In this document: one piece after another, positions 44,753-52,804 of the stretch
How positions within the stretch are numbered: the stretch's first letter is position 1
Layout of the letters: each line of letters starts with the position of its first letter
Assembly: GCF_002953135.1 (NCBI RefSeq)
Contig: NZ_CP026372.1
Span: forward strand, 2,480,001-2,544,000
Reading direction: 5' to 3'
Length of the DNA stretch: 64,000 bases
Source: Sphingobium sp. SCG-1
GTDB taxonomy: Bacteria; Pseudomonadota; Alphaproteobacteria; Sphingomonadales; Sphingomonadaceae
Program-made: the position numbers and the translations under genes
Notes under the pieces: model-generated
Database searches by the model: none
Told to the model about the DNA's origin: nothing
What the model saw: the letters and a program-made list of their open reading frames with translations, nothing else

Positions 44753-46884
44753 GCAGCATCCTCCAGCGGGGGCATGTTGTGGCCGAGGAGGCGCAGCACG
44801 TCGGCCGCGCATTCCACGACGTTGGAGCCGGGTCCATAAATGCCCTGCACGCCTGCGTCACGTAGATAGTCGTAGTCCTGCGGCGGGATCACGCCCCCCG
44901 CGATCACCTTGATATCGTTGCGCCCCTTCTCCCGAAGCAGCTTGATGAGCTCGGGGATAAGCGTCTTGTGCCCTGCCGCCAGAGATGACGCGCCCACCAC
45001 ATCGACTTCGCTCTCCAGCGCCAACACCACCGTTTCTTCCGGCGTCTGGAACAGCGGACCGGACACAATATCGAAGCCCATGTCGCCAAAGGCAGAGGCG
45101 ATCACATTCGCGCCGCGATCATGCCCGTCCTGTCCCATTTTCGCGACCATCAGCTTGGGCTTGCGGCCCAACCGGTGCTCGACTGCGGCCACGCCATCCA
45201 GCACCTGTTTCCAGCGATTGTCATCCTTGTAAGGTGCGCCATAGACGCCTTTGACTGGCGTGGGCTGCGTGCCATAGCGGCCGAACACATCTTCCATCGC
45301 CAGGCTGATTTCGCCCAGCGTAGCACGCGCCCTTGCGGCCTCGACGGCCAGCGCCAGCAGGTTCTCGCTACCCTTCGCGCCCTCACGCAGGGCATCCAGC
45401 GCCGCCTTACAAGCAGCCTCGTCACGAGAAGCCTTGACCGAGTTGATCCGCGCTATCTGTCCTTCGCGGACCTTGGCATTATCGACTTCCAGTGTTTCCA
45501 GCGCATCTTCGGTCGCAAGGCGGTACTTATTCACGCCAACGATCACGTCCTCGGCCCGATCGACCCGCGCCTGACGCGCCGCCGCGGCTTCCTCGATCAT
45601 CGCCTTGGGCCAGCCCGCCGCAACCGCCTTCGCCATGCCGCCATCGGCATCGACGCGCTCGATGATTTCCCACGCCTTGTCGACCAGTTCTTGCGTCAGG
45701 CTTTCGATATAATAGCTTCCCCCCAGCGGGTCGACGACATTGCACATGCCGGTCTCTTCCTGGATCACGATCTGCGTATTGCGCGCGATCCGGGCGGAGA
45801 AATCGGTCGGCAGCGCGATCGCTTCGTCCAGCGCATTGGTGTGCAGCGACTGCGTACCGCCCAGCATCGCAGCCATCGCCTCGATCGTCGTGCGCATCAC
45901 GTTGTTGTAGGGGTCCTGCTCGGTCAGCGAAACGCCGCTCGTTTGGCAGTGCGTGCGCAGCATCTTGGACCGCTCGTCCTGCGCGCCCAGGTTCGTCATC
46001 ACCCGATGCCACAGCACGCGCGCAGCGCGCAGCTTGGCGATCTCCATGAAGAAGTTCATGCCGATCGCGAAGAAAAAGCTCAACCGCCCGGCGAACTTGT
46101 CGATGTCCAGCCCCGACGCCACACCATATTTCACATATTCGCGCCCGTCCGCGATGGTGAAGGCCAGCTCCTGCACCTGCGTCGCCCCGGCCTCCTGCAT
46201 ATGATAGCCGGAGATGGAGATGCTGTTGAACTTGGGCATCTCCCGCGAGGTATAGCCGAAGATGTCGGATATGATCCGCATACTCGGCTCGGGCGGGTAG
46301 ATGTATGTATTGCGGACCATGAACTCCTTGAGGATGTCGTTCTGGATGGTCCCGTCGAGCAGCTTGCGGTCGACACCCTGCTCCTCGCCCGCCACGATGA
46401 AGAAGGCGAGGATCGGGATGACCGCGCCGTTCATCGTCATCGACACGCTCATCTTGTCGAGCGGAATGCCGTCGAACAGGATCTTCATATCCTCGACGGA
46501 ATCGATCGCCACGCCTGCCTTGCCAACGTCACCGACGACGCGCGGATGGTCGCTGTCATAGCCACGGTGCGTCGCCAGATCGAAGGCGACCGACAGCCCC
46601 TTCTGCCCTGCCGCCAGATTGCGCCGATAAAAGGCATTGGACTCCTCGGCGGTCGAGAAGCCCGCATATTGCCGGATCGTCCACGGCCGCCCTGCATACA
46701 TGCTCGCCCGCACACCGCGCGTAAAAGGCGCAAAGCCGGGAAGGCCGGGATCGACCGTCACGTCCTCGGCCGTATACAGCGGCTTGACGTCGATCCCTTC
46801 GGGCGTGTGCCAGGTCAGATCTTTGCCCTTGACCTCTTTCGCTGCCGCGACCTGCCACTGATCCAAAGATGGCTTGTCGGTCAT
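44749..46884 (-). CDS. scpA: Methylmalonyl-CoA mutase
   Basis: The 711-residue single-chain mutase converts methylmalonyl-CoA to succinyl-CoA. The N-terminal barrel carries FTRGVRASMYAGRPWTIRQ (substrate site), and the C-terminal B12 domain has the DGHDRGANVIASAF base-off motif. Its start overlaps the stop of the enoyl-CoA hydratase gene by one base. The MeaB/ArgK G-protein chaperone is not in the window. Length matches the large catalytic subunit. Confidence 0.97.
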   Translation of the reverse strand: MTDKPSLDQWQVAAAKEVKGKDLTWHTPEGIDVKPLYTAEDVTVDPGLPGFAPFTRGVRASMYAGRPWTIRQYAGFSTAEESNAFYRRNLAAGQKGLSVAFDLATHRGYDSDHPRVVGDVGKAGVAIDSVEDMKILFDGIPLDKMSVSMTMNGAVIPILAFFIVAGEEQGVDRKLLDGTIQNDILKEFMVRNTYIYPPEPSMRIISDIFGYTSREMPKFNSISISGYHMQEAGATQVQELAFTIADGREYVKYGVASGLDIDKFAGRLSFFFAIGMNFFMEIAKLRAARVLWHRVMTNLGAQDERSKMLRTHCQTSGVSLTEQDPYNNVMRTTIEAMAAMLGGTQSLHTNALDEAIALPTDFSARIARNTQIVIQEETGMCNVVDPLGGSYYIESLTQELVDKAWEIIERVDADGGMAKAVAAGWPKAMIEEAAAARQARVDRAEDVIVGVNKYRLATEDALETLEVDNAKVREGQIARINSVKASRDEAACKAALDALREGAKGSENLLALAVEAARARATLGEISLAMEDVFGRYGTQPTPVKGVYGAPYKDDNRWKQVLDGVAAVEHRLGRKPKLMVAKMGQDGHDRGANVIASAFGDMGFDIVSGPLFQTPEETVVLALESEVDVVGASSLAAGHKTLIPELIKLLREKGRNDIKVIAGGVIPPQDYDYLRDAGVQGIYGPGSNVVECAADVLRLLGHNMPPLEDAA

Positions 46885-47660
46885 TACCTGCCCTCAAATT
46901 TGGCGGGACGCTTTGCGAGGAAGGCCTGCACGCCTTCCTTGAAATCCGCACTGCGCCCCGCGTCCCGCTGGTGCGCGCGTTCCAGCGCCAGCCCCTGCGA
47001 GAAACTCGATTCCTGTGCTACGGCAATCCCCTTGCGGATCAGCCCAAGCGCCACCGTGGGCATCGCCGCCAGCCGCTTCGCCAGCGCCAGCGCCTCGTCC
47101 GCTAACCCTGAGTCATCTACAGCTTTGTAGATCAGCCCCCAATCCTCGGCCTTCTCAGCACCAAGGCGTTCGCCCAGCATCATCATCTGCGTCGCCCGTG
47201 CGCGTCCCACCAGCCGAGGCAACATCCACGTAGCGCCGCCATCCGGCACCAACCCGATGTTGACGAAGGCCTGGAGGAAGTAGGACGACTTCCCCGCCAC
47301 CACGAAATCACATGCCAGCGCCAGCGATGCGCCTATTCCCGCACAGGCCCCATGCACCTGCGCGACCATTGGCAGCGACGAAGCGCGAAAGCGCTCCATG
47401 CAGGGGTTATAGTCCCGCTCCAATATTTCGCCGATGTCCTCGGGCAATCCGCCCTCGGCCTGGAGGTCGGTTCCGCTGCAAAAACCTTTGCCTTCGGCCT
47501 TCAGCAGCACCGCCCGCGCCCCCTGACCCGGAAATGCCTCCAGCGCATCCACAATCTCATGAAACATCTGCGGCGTGAGCGCATTCAGCCGCTCAGGCCG
47601 GTTCAGGGAAAGAACGCCGACGCCATCGACGACGGAAGTGAGAATGGTTTCATAGGTCAT
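46884..47660 (-). CDS. Enoyl-CoA hydratase/isomerase family protein
   Basis: The 258-residue crotonase-fold protein shows RPERLNALTPQM, GKGFCSGTDL and VHGACAGIGASLALACDF, with the oxyanion-hole glycines in place. Asp in LVPDGGATW takes the usual acid position of PaaG-type isomerases. Its substrate is unclear; the neighbouring genes suggest a branched or short-chain acyl-CoA. AAAGG precedes the ATG, and its stop overlaps the scpA start. Confidence 0.9.
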   Translation of the reverse strand: MTYETILTSVVDGVGVLSLNRPERLNALTPQMFHEIVDALEAFPGQGARAVLLKAEGKGFCSGTDLQAEGGLPEDIGEILERDYNPCMERFRASSLPMVAQVHGACAGIGASLALACDFVVAGKSSYFLQAFVNIGLVPDGGATWMLPRLVGRARATQMMMLGERLGAEKAEDWGLIYKAVDDSGLADEALALAKRLAAMPTVALGLIRKGIAVAQESSFSQGLALERAHQRDAGRSADFKEGVQAFLAKRPAKFEGR

Positions 47661-47830
47661 GCTGCGGCCTTTGCTAACGACGTGAGACGCTCCCAAACTC
47701 CGTTCGCACCGAGCCTGTCAAAGGAATCTTCCGAGCGCAGCAAGACCCCTTCATTTTTTCCGAGGGAAAGCTTCGACAAGCTTATCCCGAGCGCGGAACA
47801 GCGCGTTCGTTCATCGATAGCGTGTTCCAT
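47657..47830 (-). CDS. Small ORF of 57 residues bridging mce and the hydratase gene, built partly of a repeat
   Basis: An open frame runs from an ATG that overlaps the mce stop (TGATG) to a TGA that overlaps the hydratase start (ATGA). The product starts MEHAIDERTRCSALGISLSK and ends in SLAKAAA. The stretch SFDRLGANGV is what a common sphingomonad REP-like repeat encodes when read in this frame. It may be a real gene or a translated filler that keeps ribosomes moving across an inserted repeat. No known family is recognised. Confidence 0.35.
   Translation of the reverse strand: MEHAIDERTRCSALGISLSKLSLGKNEGVLLRSEDSFDRLGANGVWERLTSLAKAAA
47699..47800. repeat. Inverted pair of REP-like elements
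   Basis: CCGTTCGCACCGAGCCTGTC at 47699 and, in opposite orientation, CTTCGACAAGCTTATCCCGA at 47771 resemble the interspersed repeat that is common in sphingomonad genomes (GAGCTTGTCGAAG-like core). The two are in inverted orientation about 70 bases apart, as in a BIME-like pair. The assignment rests on recall of the consensus, so copies elsewhere in the genome should be checked. Confidence 0.5.
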
Positions 47831-48270
47831 CAATGCGCCTCACCCTTTGGTGTTTCCATGATCTCCGTCAGCACCCCGTTCATATCCTTGGGATGGACGA
47901 AGAAGATCGGTGTGCCATGCGCGCCTATGCGTGGTTCACCGAGCACCTTCGCGCCCCGGCCTTCGAACCACACTTTCGCCTCATGGATGTCCGGCACTTC
48001 ATAGCACATATGATGCTGCCCACCCGCCGGGTTCTTGGCAATGAAGCTGTGGATCGGTGACGCCTCCCCTAGCGGCTCTATCAGTTCGATCTGCGTCCCT
48101 TCGGTGCCATTTTCCCCCGGCGTATCGACAAAACACACCTTCACGCCCTGCGCGGGCAGATCGAAAGGTTCGTGGATATGCGTCGCACCCATCACATCGC
48201 GATAATAGGTGATGGATTTCTCAATCGACGGGGTGGCAACGCCGATATGATTCAGACGTCCGAGTTTCAT
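47830..48270 (-). CDS. mce: Methylmalonyl-CoA epimerase
   Basis: The 146-residue VOC-fold enzyme converts (2S)- to (2R)-methylmalonyl-CoA between PccAB and the mutase. The metal ligands fit HIGVATPSIE (His), QIELIEPLG (Glu/Gln), GGQHHMCYEV (His) and the C-terminal Glu in GVLTEIME. It lies ten bases after pccB. The next gene starts within its stop codon. Confidence 0.95.
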   Translation of the reverse strand: MKLGRLNHIGVATPSIEKSITYYRDVMGATHIHEPFDLPAQGVKVCFVDTPGENGTEGTQIELIEPLGEASPIHSFIAKNPAGGQHHMCYEVPDIHEAKVWFEGRGAKVLGEPRIGAHGTPIFFVHPKDMNGVLTEIMETPKGEAH

Positions 48271-48280
48271 TGCGGCATCC

Positions 48281-49813
48281 TCACAGCGGAATATTGTCGT
48301 GCTTCTTCCACGGATTCTCCAGCGCCTTGTTGCGCAGTTTCCGCAGGCCCAACGCGATCCGCTTGCGTGTGGAATGGGGCTGGATCACTTCGTCGATGAA
48401 ACCCTTTGACGCCGCCACGAACGGATTGGCGAAGCGATCCTCATATTCCTTGGTGCGCTCGGCAATCTCTTCCGGCGTCTTGCCGCGGAAGATGATCTCC
48501 ACCGCGCCCTTCGCGCCCATCACGGCGATTTCCGCCGTCGGCCACGCATAGTTCAAGTCGCCGCGCAGATGCTTGGACGCCATAACATCATACGCGCCGC
48601 CATAGGCCTTGCGCGTAATGATGGTGATCTTCGGCACGGTCGCCTCCGCATAGGCGAACAGCAGCTTCGCGCCATGCTTGATGATACCGTTATGCTCTTG
48701 CCCCACGCCAGGCAGGAAGCCCGGCACATCGACGAAGGTGATGATCGGAATGTCAAACGCGTCGCAGAACCGCACGAAACGCCCCGCCTTCTTGGACGCG
48801 CCAATATCGAGGCAGCCCGCCAGCACCATCGGCTGATTGGCCACGATCCCCACGGTCCGCCCTTCGACCCGGCCAAATCCGCACAGAATGTTCCCAGCAT
48901 GGGCAGGCTGCACTTCAAAGAAGTCGCCTTCGTCCAGAACCTTCCGGATAAGTTCGTGCATGTCGTAGGGTTGATTGGCATTGGCCGGGATCAGCGTGTC
49001 CAGGCTCTCCTCGACCCGGTCCCACTCGTCAGCCGTCGGACGCTCAGGCGCGGATTCACGGTTCGATGCGGGCAGGAAATCGATGAAGTCACGCGTCGAA
49101 AGCAGCGCCTCAATGTCATTCTCGAACGCCACGTCCGCCACACCGGACTTCGTCGTGTGCGTCACGGCCCCGCCGAGTTCCTCTTGTGTGACGATCTCGT
49201 TCGTCACCGTCTTCACCACGTCAGGGCCAGTGACGAACATGTAGCTGCTGTCCTTCACCATGAAGATGAAGTCGGTCATCGCAGGCGAATATACCGCGCC
49301 GCCCGCGCACGGCCCCATGATGAGGCTGATCTGCGGCACGACGCCGGATGCCAGCACATTGCGCTGGAACACTTCGGCATAACCGCCGAGCGAGGCGACG
49401 CCCTCCTGAATACGCGCGCCGCCGCTGTCGTTAAGGCCGATAACCGGCGCGCCGACCTTTAGCGCCATATCCATGATCTTGCAGATCTTCTGCGCGTGTC
49501 GTTCGGATAGCGATCCGCCGAACACAGTGAAATCCTGGCTGAACACGAACACCAGCCGACCGTTGATCGTACCCGATCCCGTGACCACGCCGTCGCCGGG
49601 GATCTTCGTCGCTTCCATGCCGAAGTCAGTGCAGTTGTGTTCGACATACATGTCGAGTTCTTCGAAACTGCATTCGTCGAGCAACACGTCAAGCCGCTCG
49701 CGCGCGGTCAACCGGCCCTTCGCGTGTTGCGCGGCGATCCGTTTCTCGCCGCCGCCCATTCGAGCCGCCTCGCGCATGGTTTCCAGCTTCTCTACTACGG
49801 CCAGCTTCGACAT
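48281..49813 (-). CDS. pccB: Propionyl-CoA carboxylase beta subunit (carboxyltransferase)
   Basis: The 510-residue subunit has two crotonase-type halves. GGGEKRIAAQHAKGRLTARE is near the start, GDGVVTGSGTINGR and DSGGARIQEGVASLGGYAE form the first half, and FVDVPGFLPGVGQEHNGIIK plus AYGGAYDVM the second. GAGG lies seven bases before the chosen ATG; a second ATG two codons upstream is in frame. It is the first gene of the propionate cluster and is read away from the divergent scfR. Confidence 0.96.
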   Translation of the reverse strand: MSKLAVVEKLETMREAARMGGGEKRIAAQHAKGRLTARERLDVLLDECSFEELDMYVEHNCTDFGMEATKIPGDGVVTGSGTINGRLVFVFSQDFTVFGGSLSERHAQKICKIMDMALKVGAPVIGLNDSGGARIQEGVASLGGYAEVFQRNVLASGVVPQISLIMGPCAGGAVYSPAMTDFIFMVKDSSYMFVTGPDVVKTVTNEIVTQEELGGAVTHTTKSGVADVAFENDIEALLSTRDFIDFLPASNRESAPERPTADEWDRVEESLDTLIPANANQPYDMHELIRKVLDEGDFFEVQPAHAGNILCGFGRVEGRTVGIVANQPMVLAGCLDIGASKKAGRFVRFCDAFDIPIITFVDVPGFLPGVGQEHNGIIKHGAKLLFAYAEATVPKITIITRKAYGGAYDVMASKHLRGDLNYAWPTAEIAVMGAKGAVEIIFRGKTPEEIAERTKEYEDRFANPFVAASKGFIDEVIQPHSTRKRIALGLRKLRNKALENPWKKHDNIPL

Positions 49814-49879
49814 GAACATCCTCTTCCCGGAATAGGCAGCATGTCCTTTTCAGTCTTTGGACCAAAGGGCAATTGTGAA

Positions 49880-49921
49880 TTTGCGGATTTGCAAAAACAT
49901 ACTTTGCAAATTACTGCGAAA
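49880..49921. promoter_or_regulatory. ScfR/RamB-type operator array between pccB and scfR
   Basis: TTTGCGGA (49880), TTTGCAAA (49888) and TTTGCAAA (49903, within ACTTTGCAAA) are followed by TGCGAAA (49915). TTTGCAAA is the known core of RamB and PrpR sites, regulators of the same family as the neighbouring gene. The array ends three bases before the regulator's ATG, so it probably mediates autoregulation and control of the pccB transcript. Confidence 0.65.
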
Positions 49922-49923
49922 CG

Positions 49924-51339
49924 ATGGCACGGGGCGCACGGATATTTGCGGGGCAGAAGCTGCGGCAATTGCGGCTGGATCAGCGCATGGATCAGGCAGC
50001 AATGGCGGCGGTCCTCGGCATTTCGGTTTCTTATCTCAGCCAGTTGGAGAATGACGACCGCCCGCTGACCGCCAAGGTCAAGGCAGCATTGGCAGGCGCC
50101 TTCCCTCTCGATTGGGCTGCGTTCGACGCGCGGGAAGAGGAACAACTTCTCGGCGCTTTCACTTTCGCTCTTGCGCATCCTGATGTCGCGAGCGGTCCGC
50201 TGGAAGCGGAGCGGATCGAGAAGCTACATCTGCAATTCCCCGAATTCGCTGCTCGCTTCGTGGACCTGCATCGCGCCTACGCCCGCGCCAATGAACGCCT
50301 GAACATGATGGAAGAAGCCATTGCGAACGACATGGCGGCGCAGGCGCGAATGCCCTGGGAAGCCGTTCGCGACTGGTTCCATGAGGCAGGCAATTACGTC
50401 CACAGCCTTGACTGCATGGCCGAAGATCTGTGGGCAGCGCTATCGGATGGAGAGCGCCTGACCGAGGCTAATTTGGTTGCGGCGCTTCGTGATCGCCACG
50501 GCATAGAAACCCGCATTCTGGAGGCGAGAGACAGCGCCCTTCGCGTTTTTGACGTCGACACCAGACAGTTGTTCATCAACGCTGCCCTGCCGCCGGAAAG
50601 CCGCAAGTTCATGCTGGCGCATCAACTCGTATCGGCGGAGGGCGCCTCGTTGATCGCAGAGGTGACCGCCGGGGCGGCCCTGTCCGCGCCGGGGTCGGAC
50701 CGCCTGCTGACAATCGGTCTTAGCAACTACGCCGCTGGCGCGCTGCTGATGCCCTATGCCCGCTTTCGGGAAACCGCGCGCGAAGTCCGGCATGATATCG
50801 ACAGGCTCGCCCGCCGATTCGGCGTGAGTTTCGAGCAGGCATGCCATCGGCTATCAACGTTGCAACGTCCCGGTATGCGCGGCATCCCCTTCTTCTTCTG
50901 CCGCGTCGACATGGCCGGCAACATCACCAAACGCCACAGCGCCACTCGCCTGCAATTTGCGCGTTTCGGCGGAGCCTGCCCGCTCTGGATTGTCCACGAG
51001 GCCGTCGCAATCCCCGACCGCATCCTCGTCCAACTCGGCGAAACCCCGGACGGTGTCCGATACGTTTCGATGGCGAAAGGACTTGTGAAGCCATCAGGCA
51101 GCTATGCCCGCGCGCCTCGCCGCTATGCCGTTGTTCTTGGCTGCGAAATCGAACATGCGGGCAACTTCGTCTACGCTGATGGACTACAGCTTACCGACGA
51201 AGCCGCCGCCACGCCGATCGGTGTCACCTGTCGCCTGTGCCCCCGCCAGAGCTGCGACCAGCGCGCGTTCCCGCCCGCTGACCGGCCCATCCGCGTCGAT
51301 CCCAACAACCGGCAGGTCGTGCCCTACACTATCGAGTAG
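49924..51339 (+). CDS. Short-chain acyl-CoA regulator, ScfR/RamB/PrpR type
   Basis: The 471-residue regulator has an N-terminal Xre-type HTH (QKLRQLRLDQRMDQAAMAAV, then SVSYLSQLENDDRPLT), a middle IrrE-like peptidase fold, and a C-terminal domain with CRLCPRQSCDQRAFPP. The HExxH of the peptidase fold is not kept (AHQLVSAEGA), so it is expected to sense rather than cleave. Homologues control propionate and acetate genes through acyl-CoA binding. It is divergent from pccB and reads away from the operator array. Confidence 0.9.
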   Translation: MARGARIFAGQKLRQLRLDQRMDQAAMAAVLGISVSYLSQLENDDRPLTAKVKAALAGAFPLDWAAFDAREEEQLLGAFTFALAHPDVASGPLEAERIEKLHLQFPEFAARFVDLHRAYARANERLNMMEEAIANDMAAQARMPWEAVRDWFHEAGNYVHSLDCMAEDLWAALSDGERLTEANLVAALRDRHGIETRILEARDSALRVFDVDTRQLFINAALPPESRKFMLAHQLVSAEGASLIAEVTAGAALSAPGSDRLLTIGLSNYAAGALLMPYARFRETAREVRHDIDRLARRFGVSFEQACHRLSTLQRPGMRGIPFFFCRVDMAGNITKRHSATRLQFARFGGACPLWIVHEAVAIPDRILVQLGETPDGVRYVSMAKGLVKPSGSYARAPRRYAVVLGCEIEHAGNFVYADGLQLTDEAAATPIGVTCRLCPRQSCDQRAFPPADRPIRVDPNNRQVVPYTIE

Positions 51340-51369
51340 CGCTTTTTACCGTCAACTTCTCAATCTGCT

Positions 51370-52716
51370 TCACTTCAGCAGAACAAGCTCTTCCGCCATG
51401 CTCGGATGCAGTGCCACGGTGTCGTCGAAATCCTGCTTGGTAAGACCCGCTTTCACCGCGACCGCCGCTGCCTGCAATATCTCCGGCGCGTCGGGTCCGA
51501 TCATGTGCAGCCCGACCACCCGGTTCGTCGCGGCATCCACAACCATCTTGTAAAGCGCACGCTCGTTCCGGTTCGCCAACACATTCTTCATCGCCCGGAA
51601 GTCAGAAGTATACACCTTGACCGTCCCTAACTTGTTGCGAGCTTCCGCTTCGGTCATGCCGACCGCGCCGATGGGGGGATGGCTGAATACTGCGGAGGGG
51701 ATGCAAGCGTAATCCACCGTGCGCGGGTTGCCGCCAAATACGGTGTCGGCAAAGGCGTGGCCCTCGCGAATCGCAACGGGCGTCAACTGTACCCGGTTCG
51801 TTACGTCGCCCACCGCATAGATGCTCTCACACGACGACTTGCTGTATTCGTCCACCTTGATCGCGCCCTGCTTGTCGAGTTCGACGCCAGCATTCTCCAG
51901 CCCCAGCCCCTTCGTATTCGGCTGACGCCCGGTCGCGAACAGCACCACGTCGCAGGCTATCGGATCGCCATTCTTGATGCGGACGCACAATGTGCCGTCT
52001 TCATTCTTCTCGATCTTCTCGAACTCGGCATTGAAGCGGAAGTTGATTCCCTTCGACATGCTGATCTGGAGGAGCCGATCGCGAATCTGCGCGTCGTAAC
52101 CGCGCAGGATCGTGTCGGAGCGATTGACGATCGTCACATGGGCGCCGAATTCATGGAAGATGCCGGCAAATTCGTTCGCGATATAGCCGCCGCCGCCGAT
52201 AACGATGCGCTTCGGCGCTTCATCCAGGTGGAATACTTCGTTGGACGTGATGCTATACTCGACGCCATCAAAGTCGGGCAGCATCGGCCAAGCGCCCGTC
52301 GCGATCAGGATATATTTCGCGCGCACCGTCTTGCCGCTGGCGAGCTTCACTTCGTGCGGACCCGCTATGGTCGCGCGCTCGTGAAAGGTGTCGACCTTAT
52401 TGCTGTCGAGCGTCTGCTGATAAATGCCGTTCAGGCGGTCGACATCGGCCAACACGTTGTCGCGCAACGTCTTCCAGTCGAAATCGCAGTCCGGCACGTT
52501 CCAGCCGAAACGCCGCGCATCCTTCAAGTCTTCGGCGAAATGCGCGCCATAGACGAGCAGCTTCTTGGGAACGCAGCCACGGATGACGCATGTGCCGCCA
52601 ACCCGATATTCCTCCGCCACCGCAACCTTCGCGCCATGCGCCGCCGAAATGCGCGCAGCCCGGACGCCCCCCGACCCCGCGCCGATGACGAACAGGTCAT
52701 AATCATAGTCGCTCAT
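51370..52716 (-). CDS. gor: Glutathione-disulfide reductase
   Basis: The 448-residue flavoenzyme reduces oxidised glutathione with NADPH. GAGSGGVRAARI binds FAD, the redox pair is in GGTCVIRGCVPKKLL, GGGYIANEFAG binds NADPH, and ALHPSMAEE at the end carries the catalytic His. It resembles plant and alphaproteobacterial reductases. It converges on the ScfR gene. Confidence 0.94.
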   Translation of the reverse strand: MSDYDYDLFVIGAGSGGVRAARISAAHGAKVAVAEEYRVGGTCVIRGCVPKKLLVYGAHFAEDLKDARRFGWNVPDCDFDWKTLRDNVLADVDRLNGIYQQTLDSNKVDTFHERATIAGPHEVKLASGKTVRAKYILIATGAWPMLPDFDGVEYSITSNEVFHLDEAPKRIVIGGGGYIANEFAGIFHEFGAHVTIVNRSDTILRGYDAQIRDRLLQISMSKGINFRFNAEFEKIEKNEDGTLCVRIKNGDPIACDVVLFATGRQPNTKGLGLENAGVELDKQGAIKVDEYSKSSCESIYAVGDVTNRVQLTPVAIREGHAFADTVFGGNPRTVDYACIPSAVFSHPPIGAVGMTEAEARNKLGTVKVYTSDFRAMKNVLANRNERALYKMVVDAATNRVVGLHMIGPDAPEILQAAAVAVKAGLTKQDFDDTVALHPSMAEELVLLK

Positions 52717-52804
52717 GCACAAGGCTTTCGTTATTTATCGCAATATGGCGAGGGGCGGTGCTTAATTCCAAAAGGAATAATCGGTAGCTGTGATCGGTCT
52801 CACC

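Noticed and set aside
45121..47130. 669-codon open frame opposite scpA and the hydratase gene
   Set aside because: It is antisense to strongly conserved genes, is rich in Arg/His/Asp as expected from reversed GC-rich codons, and has no recognisable domain or ribosome site.
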